Shown: in pieces, positions 1 through 5,083 of the stretch
Layout: each line of letters opens with the position of its first letter
Position numbering within the stretch: position 1 is the first letter of the stretch
NCBI GenBank assembly: GCA_027032655.1
Contig: JALVMZ010000259.1
Coordinates: forward strand, 1 to 5,083
Source of the DNA: Desulfobacteraceae bacterium
GTDB lineage: Bacteria > Desulfobacterota > DSM-4660 > Desulfatiglandales > JALVMZ01
Length of the DNA: 5,083 bases
Direction of reading: 5' to 3'
Notes under the pieces: generated by a model
What the model was told of the DNA's origin: nothing
The model's database searches: none
The model's input: only the letters and a program-made list of their open reading frames with translations
Position numbers and translations under genes: made by a program

Positions 1-217
1 CTGCGAGTTCATTCCCATCTCTATCATAAATTATACCCCTCCTGGGGGGAAGCCTCACCCTGCCAATGATACCGGATTTTGCGATGGAGCGTAATTTGGG
101 ACTCTCTTTAATCTGAAGTTGATAGGCCCTCAAAATCAGGACACAAAAGCCACAGATGAAAAAAAAGCTTATAAGATATATACGGAATCTTATCCACCTT
201 TTTTCCTTTTCTTTCAT
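1..217 (-). CDS. ftsI: FtsI / penicillin-binding protein 3, N-terminal fragment (partial, runs off left edge)
   Basis: This is the start of a class B penicillin-binding protein, the septal peptidoglycan transpeptidase that works with FtsW and the FtsQLB complex in the inner membrane. Only 72 codons are in the window. They show a basic cytoplasmic start (MKEKEKRWIRFR), one hydrophobic membrane helix at about residues 13-30, and then the periplasmic pattern typical of the dimerisation domain, ending in RGIIYDRDGNELA (residues 60-72). The transpeptidase domain with its SxxK, SxN and KTG motifs lies outside. The ATG at 217-215 overlaps the ftsL stop in an ATGA, and no clear Shine-Dalgarno precedes it, so translation is probably coupled to ftsL. 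The family is certain. FtsI rather than the related Spo/Pbp2 types is inferred from its place directly after ftsL in the dcw order. Confidence 0.9.
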   Translation of the reverse strand, partial: MKEKEKRWIRFRIYLISFFFICGFCVLILRAYQLQIKESPKLRSIAKSGIIGRVRLPPRRGIIYDRDGNELA

Positions 218-579
218 TCTATAACAACTATCTGTTTTGGTTCTGGTATCTTAAATCCCATCCCTTTTATTGCCTCTTCAAGATATTGAGGGGATTTAAG
301 GGTGGCCAGCTCCAGTCTTAGCCTTTCATTCTCTTCCATGAGTCTCATCTGTTTTCTCTTCAGTGCACTCAGGTCATAACCCAGGCGGATTCCCTCAAAG
401 CTGGACCACACATATCCGATCCCGCTGATGGTCAGTATTATCAACATGATAATAGCAATTACTACCTGACGGGTGGTGAGACCCAGGCCTCTTTTACCCT
501 TCTTATGATTATTCATGGTGATTCCGGTGTTAAGATTCCTGCTCTTCTCAATTGGCTCTGATATAACATTCCATATCAT
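214..579 (-). CDS. ftsL: Cell division protein FtsL
   Basis: FtsL is a small bitopic divisome protein that pairs with FtsB through a periplasmic coiled coil and, with FtsQ, activates FtsW/FtsI. The 121-residue product has a basic cytoplasmic stretch (HKKGKRG, about residues 25-31), one membrane helix at about 39-58, and a periplasmic coiled coil. Leucines fall exactly every seven residues at 66, 73, 80, 87 and 94, and the C-terminal part (SPQYLEEAIKGMGF) is typical of the family. Length equals that of E. coli FtsL. The ATG at 579-577 lies 2 nt after the rsmH stop and has a purine-rich GGAGAGGG 7 nt upstream, so I prefer it. A second ATG at Met22 would still keep the whole helix and give 100 residues. 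Sequence conservation in FtsL is low, so the call rests on topology, zipper and position between rsmH and ftsI. Confidence 0.88.
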   Translation of the reverse strand: MIWNVISEPIEKSRNLNTGITMNNHKKGKRGLGLTTRQVVIAIIMLIILTISGIGYVWSSFEGIRLGYDLSALKRKQMRLMEENERLRLELATLKSPQYLEEAIKGMGFKIPEPKQIVVIE

Positions 580-581
580 GA

Positions 582-1523
582 TTAAACCCTCTCCGCTGCC
601 CTCAGGATTGAACTCCTGGCCCTGGGATTAGCCCTTATCTCTTCCTGAGATGCCCTTAATCCCTTTCTTGTGATAGCTCTAAACTTCACCTTCCCATTGC
701 AAATACAAACAGGGATATCAGGAGGACAGGTGCATCCCTTCTCCCACTCCTTTATGGCCCGCTTTACGATTCTATCTTCTAAGGAGTGATATGACAGTAT
801 AACCAATCTCCCTCCCTTATTTATCAGTTCAGGGACCTTGTTAAGGAACTCTTTTAGGTTTTCAAGCTCCCTGTTTACCGCAATCCTGATTGCCTGAAAT
901 GTCCTGGTAGCTGGATTCTTTGACATTTTATAATCAGCACCTTTAACAACGGAGTGGATGATTTCAGAAAGCTGTTTAGAGCTTCTTATGGGAGCCTTTT
1001 CCCTCTGTCTTATTATCCTGCGGGATATCCTGCCCGCCATCTTCTCCTCACCAAATTTCTTTATTATATCCTTTAGTTGCTCATATGATGCATTGTTAAT
1101 TAGCTCAAAGGCACTCATCTGCTGGGTCTTATCCATCCTCATATCAAGGGGTTCATCCCTCATAAAACTGAATCCCCTTCCAGATCTTTCAATCTGATAG
1201 CTTGACAAACCCAGATCCAGTAAAATTCCATCCATGGAATCTATTCCTAAATCCCGAACAATAGTGTCAATATCAGCAAAATTTCCGTGGATGAATCGGG
1301 CCTTTTCATGAAAATTCTTCAACCTCTTTCTTGCAATTTCTAACTGCTCCTCATCTCTTTCGATTCCAATCAATATCCCGTTCCTGGTGAGCCTTGATAA
1401 GATTTCCAGTGCATGACCGCCTTCGCCCAGGGTTCCATCAACATATATTCCATCGGGGTTTGTGATCAGAAACTTCAGCACATTTTCAATCTGAACAGGC
1501 CTATGAGAATAATCAGATCCCAT
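582..1523 (-). CDS. rsmH: 16S rRNA (cytosine-1402-N4)-methyltransferase RsmH (MraW)
   Basis: RsmH uses S-adenosylmethionine to methylate N4 of C1402 in the decoding centre of 16S rRNA, acting on the small subunit in the cytoplasm. The 313-residue protein is of normal family length and shows the N-terminal HRPV segment (7-10), the SAM-binding loop VDGTLGEGGHA (28-38), acidic GIERDE (53-58), the catalytic-region motif DGILLDLGLSS (98-108), and the family signatures RGFSF (116-120) and NPATRTFQAIRIAVN (203-217). Further along come GGRLVILSYHSLEDR (237-251) and the Cys cluster CTCPPDIPVCIC (264-275), with the C-terminal NPRARSSILRAAER. The ATG at 1523-1521 starts 5 nt after the mraZ stop. No strong Shine-Dalgarno is visible, which suggests coupling to mraZ. 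All expected motifs are present and nothing is truncated. Confidence 0.98.
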   Translation of the reverse strand: MGSDYSHRPVQIENVLKFLITNPDGIYVDGTLGEGGHALEILSRLTRNGILIGIERDEEQLEIARKRLKNFHEKARFIHGNFADIDTIVRDLGIDSMDGILLDLGLSSYQIERSGRGFSFMRDEPLDMRMDKTQQMSAFELINNASYEQLKDIIKKFGEEKMAGRISRRIIRQREKAPIRSSKQLSEIIHSVVKGADYKMSKNPATRTFQAIRIAVNRELENLKEFLNKVPELINKGGRLVILSYHSLEDRIVKRAIKEWEKGCTCPPDIPVCICNGKVKFRAITRKGLRASQEEIRANPRARSSILRAAERV

Positions 1524-1528
1524 GAACT

Positions 1529-1966
1529 TTAAAGACCAAGGCCTGATAGGGCCTTACTTACCTCAGGAAAGCTCTTTTCAGTTCTTTGAAATTCCTTCTC
1601 CCATCTTTCACTGTCCCATATCTCAAAAAAATTCAATTCTCCCACCAGCATAACCTCTTTCTGGAGACCTGCCACCTCTCTCAGTTCTGTGGGTATGGTA
1701 ATTCTGCCCCCTTTTATGGGACACTCCTTAGCTCCTGATATAAAATATCTTCTATAGGTGAGCACATTTTCATCAAAAAGGGGCAGATTCATTACTTTCT
1801 GCTCCAGCTCTCTCCAATCATCCCTTGCAAATGCCCATAAGCATCGGTAATAATTGGTCAGAACAAGGCAGCCATCTCCTCTGGCCTTTATTACCTCCTT
1901 AAATCGGGAGGGGATGACCAGCCTTCCCTTTTCATCAAGGGTATGTTTTGATCTACCTCTAAACAT
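1529..1966 (-). CDS. mraZ: Transcriptional regulator MraZ
   Basis: MraZ is a DNA-binding regulator with two AbrB/SpoVT-like halves that assembles into a ring and, in bacteria studied, controls its own dcw operon by binding short direct repeats at the promoter. The 145-residue product begins MFRGRSKHTLDEKGRLVIPSR, the usual MraZ start. The first half has the DxxxR motif (D11-R15), and the second half has a parallel segment GGRITIPTELREVAGL (86-101). In the second half the residue aligned with the motif Asp is Ile84, so that copy is degenerate (IKGGR). Arg88 is kept. The start is fixed by the conserved N terminus. No Shine-Dalgarno lies close to the ATG; the nearest purine run, TGGAG, is about 19 nt upstream within the operator repeats. 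It is the first gene of the operon. Confidence 0.97.
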   Translation of the reverse strand: MFRGRSKHTLDEKGRLVIPSRFKEVIKARGDGCLVLTNYYRCLWAFARDDWRELEQKVMNLPLFDENVLTYRRYFISGAKECPIKGGRITIPTELREVAGLQKEVMLVGELNFFEIWDSERWEKEFQRTEKSFPEVSKALSGLGL

Positions 1967-1983
1967 AACAATCTATGGGAATT

Positions 1984-2016
1984 TACTCCACTTTATACCC
2001 ACTTTATTCCCCATTT
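1984..2016 (-). promoter_or_regulatory. MraZ-box array: three 11-bp direct repeats upstream of mraZ
   Basis: On the minus strand three consecutive 11-bp units read AAATGGGGAAT (2016-2006), AAAGTGGGTAT (2005-1995) and AAAGTGGAGTA (1994-1984). They lie between the promoter and the mraZ ATG, with 17 nt from the last repeat to the start codon. Known MraZ operators are short direct repeats with a TGGG or AAAGTG core placed at the mraZ promoter, with about one helical turn between units, so this is very probably the autoregulatory site. The array overlaps the predicted -10 and start of transcription, consistent with repression. Repeats are seen directly; binding by MraZ is inferred. Confidence 0.85.
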
Positions 2017-2040
2017 AAGCCATCTTTTTACTGTTGTCAA
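2013..2040 (-). promoter_or_regulatory. Predicted sigma70-type promoter of the dcw operon
   Basis: On the minus strand a perfect -35 hexamer TTGACA (2040-2035) is followed after 16 nt by TTAAAT (2018-2013, 4 of 6 matches to TATAAT). A 17-nt spacing gives the weaker TAAATG. Transcription would begin near 2006, inside the MraZ-box array. Just upstream, at 2041-2072, lies a strongly AT-rich tract with runs of T and A on the minus strand that resembles an UP element. The -35 is unusually good, and the -10 is only moderate. Confidence 0.7.
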
Positions 2041-2114
2041 GAGAAAATTTAAAAAAATTAAGGAAATTTAAATGGGATATGCATGAAAGAGGAATGGTAG
2101 GATCCGGAGAACAA

Positions 2115-2426
2115 TTATTTTAAAAAGAACATTAAATATATAAATCCAAACATATACATCCCCAGAAAAAAGATATTTAGAACAAGACCTGAATATGCAT
2201 AGTCCTTGTCTCCAAATTCCTGGATATATGAGATGGACCTTATCGAAAGATATAGCCCCAATATAAGGATAAGAGGGACAATACTTATCAGGGGAAACCA
2301 GAATCCAAAATCAGATACATCTCCTTTTTTATGAAGTATTAGCCATCCAGCAATACCCATGGATATGAACGGAAGCAGGAAACCGGCAATGGCCCTGTTG
2401 TTGACCTTCTTAAATCCACCAACCAT
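2115..2426 (-). CDS. Small three-helix membrane protein of unknown function
   Basis: I do not recognise this protein. From the ATG at 2426-2424 it has 103 residues with three predicted membrane helices at about 12-31, 42-62 and 79-101, short basic or acidic loops (HKKGD; QEFGDKD) and a final Lys. The pattern AIAGF ... LILGLYLSIRSI ... YAYSGLVLNIF recalls DUF4190-type small membrane proteins, but only weakly. The open frame can be extended to a TTG at 2453-2451 (112 residues), but that TTG has no Shine-Dalgarno, while the ATG has CAGGG about 9 nt upstream. The residues between are not typical membrane-protein sequence, so I prefer the ATG. It ends 74 nt before the dcw -35 box, has its own likely promoter and no obvious terminator after it, so some read-through into the dcw operon is possible. 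Confidence 0.7.
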   Translation of the reverse strand: MVGGFKKVNNRAIAGFLLPFISMGIAGWLILHKKGDVSDFGFWFPLISIVPLILILGLYLSIRSISYIQEFGDKDYAYSGLVLNIFFLGMYMFGFIYLMFFLK

Positions 2427-2471
2427 GAAATGATACCCTGAACTATATTCCAATGTAATTTGTGGTATATT

Positions 2472-2480
2472 ATTATATCA
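2472..2480 (-). promoter_or_regulatory. Extended -10 promoter for the small membrane protein
   Basis: On the minus strand the sequence TGATATAAT is a perfect extended -10 element (TGnTATAAT, with TATAAT at 2477-2472). No good -35 is seen at 17 nt (ATTTCC), which is common for extended -10 promoters. Transcription would start near 2465, about 39 nt before the preferred ATG at 2426 and about 12 nt before the alternative TTG. Confidence 0.6.
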
Positions 2481-2508
2481 GATTAGATAATAAAGGAAAT
2501 CTTTTTAT

Positions 2509-2560
2509 CTTGAAATATAGTATGAATGTTAATTAATATTGAAGTATTATTTTAAATAAT
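2509..2560 (+). promoter_or_regulatory. Candidate hsp20-lon promoter region with AT palindrome
   Basis: Upstream of hsp20 the plus strand has CTTGAAA (2509-2515), which matches a heat-shock-type -35, but no CCCAT-like -10 at the right distance. A sigma70-like -10 TATTAT (2545-2550, 5 of 6 matches) has only a poor -35 (ATGAAT, 2522-2527, 17-nt spacer). A perfect palindrome, ATTATTT-T-AAATAAT, covers 2546-2560 and overlaps this -10. No CIRCE element (TTAGCACTC-N9-GAGTGCTAA) is present. The exact promoter cannot be fixed from sequence; the palindrome could be an operator or chance in AT-rich DNA. Confidence 0.35.
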
Positions 2561-2594
2561 CCTTTTTCATGCCTGTTTAAAAGGAGGTCTCATC

Positions 2595-3041
2595 ATGGCA
2601 GGCCTGATATTATGGAAAAATCAGGAGATAAACAAAATAAAAAGGGACATTGACAGGCTATTTTCCAGGATTCTCGATGATTTTAGATTTCCCTCATTTA
2701 TGACTGGTTTAAGGACTGCCCCTCTGATTGATCTTGAAGAGACAAAGGATAGTGTAATTATAAGGGCGGATATACCTGGATTGAATCCGGATGACATTGA
2801 TATATCTGTAACAGAAGACAGACTCAACATTAAAGGTGAAATCAGAAGGGAGCACACAGGGCAGGGAATAAATTATTTCAGAACAGAGAGACAATATGGA
2901 ACCTTTTATAGAGAGATACAACTTCCCTGCAGGATAAGACCGGATGATGTTACAGCCACATATAAGGATGGAGTCCTAAAGATACAGCTTCCTAAGTGCT
3001 CTCCTGAAAAGCCAAAAACAGTAAGAATTAAAGTAAGATAA
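2595..3041 (+). CDS. Small heat shock protein, Hsp20/alpha-crystallin family
   Basis: Small heat shock proteins are ATP-independent holdases that form oligomers and keep unfolding proteins soluble for later refolding or degradation. The 148-residue protein has a variable N-terminal arm (about 1-42) with amphipathic KIKRDIDRLFSRILDDF, an alpha-crystallin domain at about 43-134 with the signature motifs ADIPGLNPDDIDI (58-70), YGTFYREIQLP (101-111) and ATYKDGVLKIQLPK (121-134), and a C-terminal tail ending VRIKVR that carries the I/V-x-I/V anchor (V143-I145 or I145-V147). The start is set by a near-perfect Shine-Dalgarno AAGGAGG (2581-2587), 7 nt before the ATG. The Lon-related protease gene follows after 38 nt with no terminator between, so the two are probably cotranscribed, linking holding of damaged proteins with their degradation. 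IbpA/Hsp18-like naming is not justified by sequence alone. Confidence 0.96.
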   Translation: MAGLILWKNQEINKIKRDIDRLFSRILDDFRFPSFMTGLRTAPLIDLEETKDSVIIRADIPGLNPDDIDISVTEDRLNIKGEIRREHTGQGINYFRTERQYGTFYREIQLPCRIRPDDVTATYKDGVLKIQLPKCSPEKPKTVRIKVR

Positions 3042-3067
3042 TCCTAATGTCTTACTCTCTAAGAACC

Positions 3068-3074
3068 AGGAGGT
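3068..3074 (+). promoter_or_regulatory. Ribosome binding site fixing the protease start
   Basis: AGGAGGT lies 5 nt before the ATG at 3080. It identifies this ATG as the start of the Lon-related protease and supports independent, strong initiation within the hsp20-lon transcript. Confidence 0.85.
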
Positions 3075-3079
3075 AGTTT

Positions 3080-5083
3080 ATGCCAAGAAAAAAGTCTTCT
3101 CCCTATGCGGTCCCTGTTGATAAACTGAGATGGAGGCTTGACCCAAAGAAACTCCCTTTCAAAACTACCGATGAGATCAAGCCCCTGAAAGAGATTATTG
3201 GCCAGAAAAGGGGTGTTGAGGCATTTAGATTTGCAATGGAGATGAACAAGCCAGGATATAATGTGCTTGTAACCGGGATGGCAGGCACAGGCCGAATGGC
3301 AACAGTCAAAAGACTCCTTGAAGACATCGCCTCCAATCAGGGCAGAATACCTGATGATCTCTGCTATGTTAATAATTTTAAAAATCCTGAAGAACCTATC
3401 CTGATAAAATTAAAGGCAGGATTGGGCCGGAGGTTCAAAAAGGATATACATGAACTGGTAGAAACCCTGAAAAAAGAGGTCCCCCAGCTATTTGAAAGCC
3501 AGGACTATCTTAATAGAAAAAAGGAGATAATGGAGGAGTATGAGAAAAAGGGAAAGAGCTTTTTCAAAGAGCTTGATAAACAGGTAAGGGAAGAAGGTTT
3601 CGCCCTTGTGGATATTCAACTGGGTCAGATTAGAAGACCTGAAGTGATGCCGCTGGTTGATGGCAAACCCATTCACATAGATCAGGTGGAGGAGATGGTG
3701 GAAAAGGGCAGATTCCCAAAAGATGAATTTGAAGAGATGAAAAAGAAACATGCCAGACTTAGGGAAGAGATAGACCAGATATTTCTTGAGCTGAGGGACC
3801 TTCAGAAAGAGGTTCAGAGAAATATAGAAGAGATGGATAGACTGATGTTTCTGAGAATGGCAAATGAATTAATAAAACCCTTAATGGAGACATATAATAA
3901 CGAAAAGGTCTCTCAGTATTTAAAAGACATGCTTGAGGATATGGCCGATAATCTTAATATCTTCTCACCACAACAGGTGCCACAGGCGATGCCTGTCCTG
4001 ATGCCCCAGGGAGATCCATTTCATCCTTATCAGGTAAACCTGCTGGTGGATAACGGGGATTTAAAGGGCCCCCCTGTAATCATTGAATCATTTCCCACTT
4101 ACAGGAATCTATTTGGAAGCATTGAAAGGGTGGTGGATAGGTCAGGTATATGGAGAACAGACTTTACAAAGATAAAGGCGGGCTCATTCATAAAGGCAGA
4201 TGGCGGTTATCTTGTTATTAATCTGATGGACGCCCTTGTAGAGCCTGGTGTATGGCAGGCACTTAAAAGGTCTCTTAAAAGTAAAAAAATGGAAATACAG
4301 ACATATGATCCATTTTATCTTTTCACCACCACAGGTCTTAAACCAGAACCCATTGATATTGATATAAAAGTGGCAGTGATACTTGACCCATACATCTATT
4401 ATATCCTGAGATTCTATGATGAAGATGTGGATAAGATATTCAAAGTAAGGGCTGATTTTGACACTGCCATGGATAAGACTGATGAGGCCATTTTGCAATT
4501 TTCATCATTTATCAAAATGAAAATAGATGAGGACGGTTTAAAACCCTTTGACAGGAGTGCAGTTGCAACTCTTATTGAAGAGGCAGTAAGGATGAGTGGA
4601 CGGCAGGAGAAGATTGCTACCACATTCCCAATCATATCAGATCTCATCAGAGAAGCAGACTACTGGGCACAGAAAGATAATTCTCCTGTGGTATCTGAAA
4701 AACATGTGGATAAGGCAATTCAGGCAAGGATATATCGCTGCAATATGATAGAGGAACATATACAGGAAATGATTGATCGTGGAACACTCCTGATTGATAC
4801 GGATGGTGAGGTGGTGGGTCAGGTGAACGGCCTTGCCATCTATAATCTGGGCGACTACATGTTCGGAAAACCTTCAAGAATTACTGCATCCACTTCCATG
4901 GGAAGGGCAGGAATCATAAACATTGAAAGGGAGGCGGACCTCTCTGGCAACACCCATAATAAAGGAGTCTTAATCCTGGCAGGTTATTTAAGGAAAAAAT
5001 ATGCCCAGGACAAACCCCTTACAATGAGTGGAAGTATTACCTTTGAGCAATCCTATTCAGGAGTTGATGGGGATAGTGCTTCA
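3080..5083 (+). CDS. Lon-related protease, COG1067/AAA_32 type (partial, runs off right edge)
   Basis: This is a cytoplasmic Ser-Lys protease of the Lon-related family (LonB/LonC-like, with AAA_32 and Lon C-terminal domains) that degrades unfolded or regulatory proteins. The 668 codons present are open to the window end. In order: an N-terminal segment (1-60), a P-loop-like region VTGMAGTGRMAT (64-75) with Arg72 where classical Walker A has Lys, a long charged helical/coiled-coil insertion (about 110-294) of the substrate-capture type, and a Walker B-like strand GGYLVINLMD (375-384) with Asn381 where I would expect Asp. Then come FKVRADFD (454-461) and the proteolytic domain from about 577 (GQVNGLA at 580-586). 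It ends in GVDGDSAS, so Ser666 is the catalytic serine; the catalytic Lys should lie about 40 residues beyond the edge. Family proteins are usually near 800 residues, so roughly 130-150 are missing. Arg in the P-loop is, from memory, common in this family, so degeneracy need not mean loss of ATP use. Confidence 0.95.
   Translation, partial: MPRKKSSPYAVPVDKLRWRLDPKKLPFKTTDEIKPLKEIIGQKRGVEAFRFAMEMNKPGYNVLVTGMAGTGRMATVKRLLEDIASNQGRIPDDLCYVNNFKNPEEPILIKLKAGLGRRFKKDIHELVETLKKEVPQLFESQDYLNRKKEIMEEYEKKGKSFFKELDKQVREEGFALVDIQLGQIRRPEVMPLVDGKPIHIDQVEEMVEKGRFPKDEFEEMKKKHARLREEIDQIFLELRDLQKEVQRNIEEMDRLMFLRMANELIKPLMETYNNEKVSQYLKDMLEDMADNLNIFSPQQVPQAMPVLMPQGDPFHPYQVNLLVDNGDLKGPPVIIESFPTYRNLFGSIERVVDRSGIWRTDFTKIKAGSFIKADGGYLVINLMDALVEPGVWQALKRSLKSKKMEIQTYDPFYLFTTTGLKPEPIDIDIKVAVILDPYIYYILRFYDEDVDKIFKVRADFDTAMDKTDEAILQFSSFIKMKIDEDGLKPFDRSAVATLIEEAVRMSGRQEKIATTFPIISDLIREADYWAQKDNSPVVSEKHVDKAIQARIYRCNMIEEHIQEMIDRGTLLIDTDGEVVGQVNGLAIYNLGDYMFGKPSRITASTSMGRAGIINIEREADLSGNTHNKGVLILAGYLRKKYAQDKPLTMSGSITFEQSYSGVDGDSAS

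Noticed and set aside
958..1197. 79-residue plus-strand open frame
   Set aside because: It lies wholly inside rsmH on the opposite strand, where all RsmH motifs are intact. It has no ribosome binding site and no recognisable domain.
2041..2114. Intrinsic terminator between the membrane protein gene and the dcw promoter
   Set aside because: The short GGATCC/CCGGA symmetry near 2101-2109 has no long stem followed by a T tract on the minus strand. The T-rich DNA nearer the promoter is better explained as an UP-like element.
2454..2594. CIRCE or classical sigma32 promoter for the heat-shock operon
   Set aside because: No TTAGCACTC inverted repeat exists. CTTGAAA at 2509-2515 is present but has no CCCAT-type -10 at 13-17 nt.
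2621..2921. Two minus-strand open frames (2621-2857 and 2709-2921)
   Set aside because: Both are antisense to the Hsp20 alpha-crystallin domain, overlap each other and have no own signals.
3103..3751. Minus-strand open frames at 3103-3336 and 3488-3751
   Set aside because: They are antisense to the Lon-related protease, whose reading frame is continuous through this region with conserved motifs.
4184..4877. Minus-strand open frames at 4184-4498, 4414-4647 and 4647-4877
   Set aside because: They are shadows of the protease coding strand, without initiation signals or known domains.

Overview
The window carries the head of a division and cell-wall (dcw) operon on the minus strand and, divergent from it, a two-gene protein quality-control unit on the plus strand. 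It looks like a chromosomal segment of a moderately AT-rich, probably Gram-negative bacterium. The gene order mraZ-rsmH-ftsL-ftsI is standard for many bacteria. A Hsp20 followed by a Lon-related protease of the COG1067/AAA_32 type, together with the codon use, suggests a Desulfobacterota- or Nitrospirota-like lineage. That placement is an impression only, because there is no rRNA or other marker here.

Minus strand, read right to left. A good sigma70-type promoter at 2013-2040 and an array of three 11-bp AAAGTGG-type repeats at 1984-2016 precede mraZ (1529-1966). The repeats are the expected operator for MraZ itself. Then follow rsmH (582-1523), ftsL (214-579) and the first 72 codons of ftsI (1-217). 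The genes are packed with gaps of 5 and 2 nt and a 4-nt ATGA overlap, so they should be one transcript with translational coupling. MraZ is the transcriptional regulator of the cluster, RsmH methylates 16S rRNA, and FtsL and FtsI belong to the septal peptidoglycan machinery.

Between the dcw promoter and the plus-strand unit lies a small three-helix membrane protein of unknown function (2115-2426, minus strand). It has its own extended -10 promoter (2472-2480), and its better start is an internal ATG rather than the upstream TTG.

Plus strand. A small heat shock protein (2595-3041) is followed after 38 nt by a Lon-related protease (3080 to beyond the window end). Both have strong Shine-Dalgarno sequences. 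The protease is open at the right edge and is cut two codons after its catalytic serine. Its Walker A and Walker B motifs are degenerate, which raises the question of whether it uses ATP. The intergenic region 2427-2594 holds divergent promoters and a perfect AT-rich palindrome (2546-2560) overlapping a candidate hsp20 -10 box. No RNA genes, mobile elements, CRISPR arrays or clear intrinsic terminators were seen. Nothing here amounts to a new system. The most interesting points are the MraZ operator array and the Hsp20/degenerate-Lon pair.
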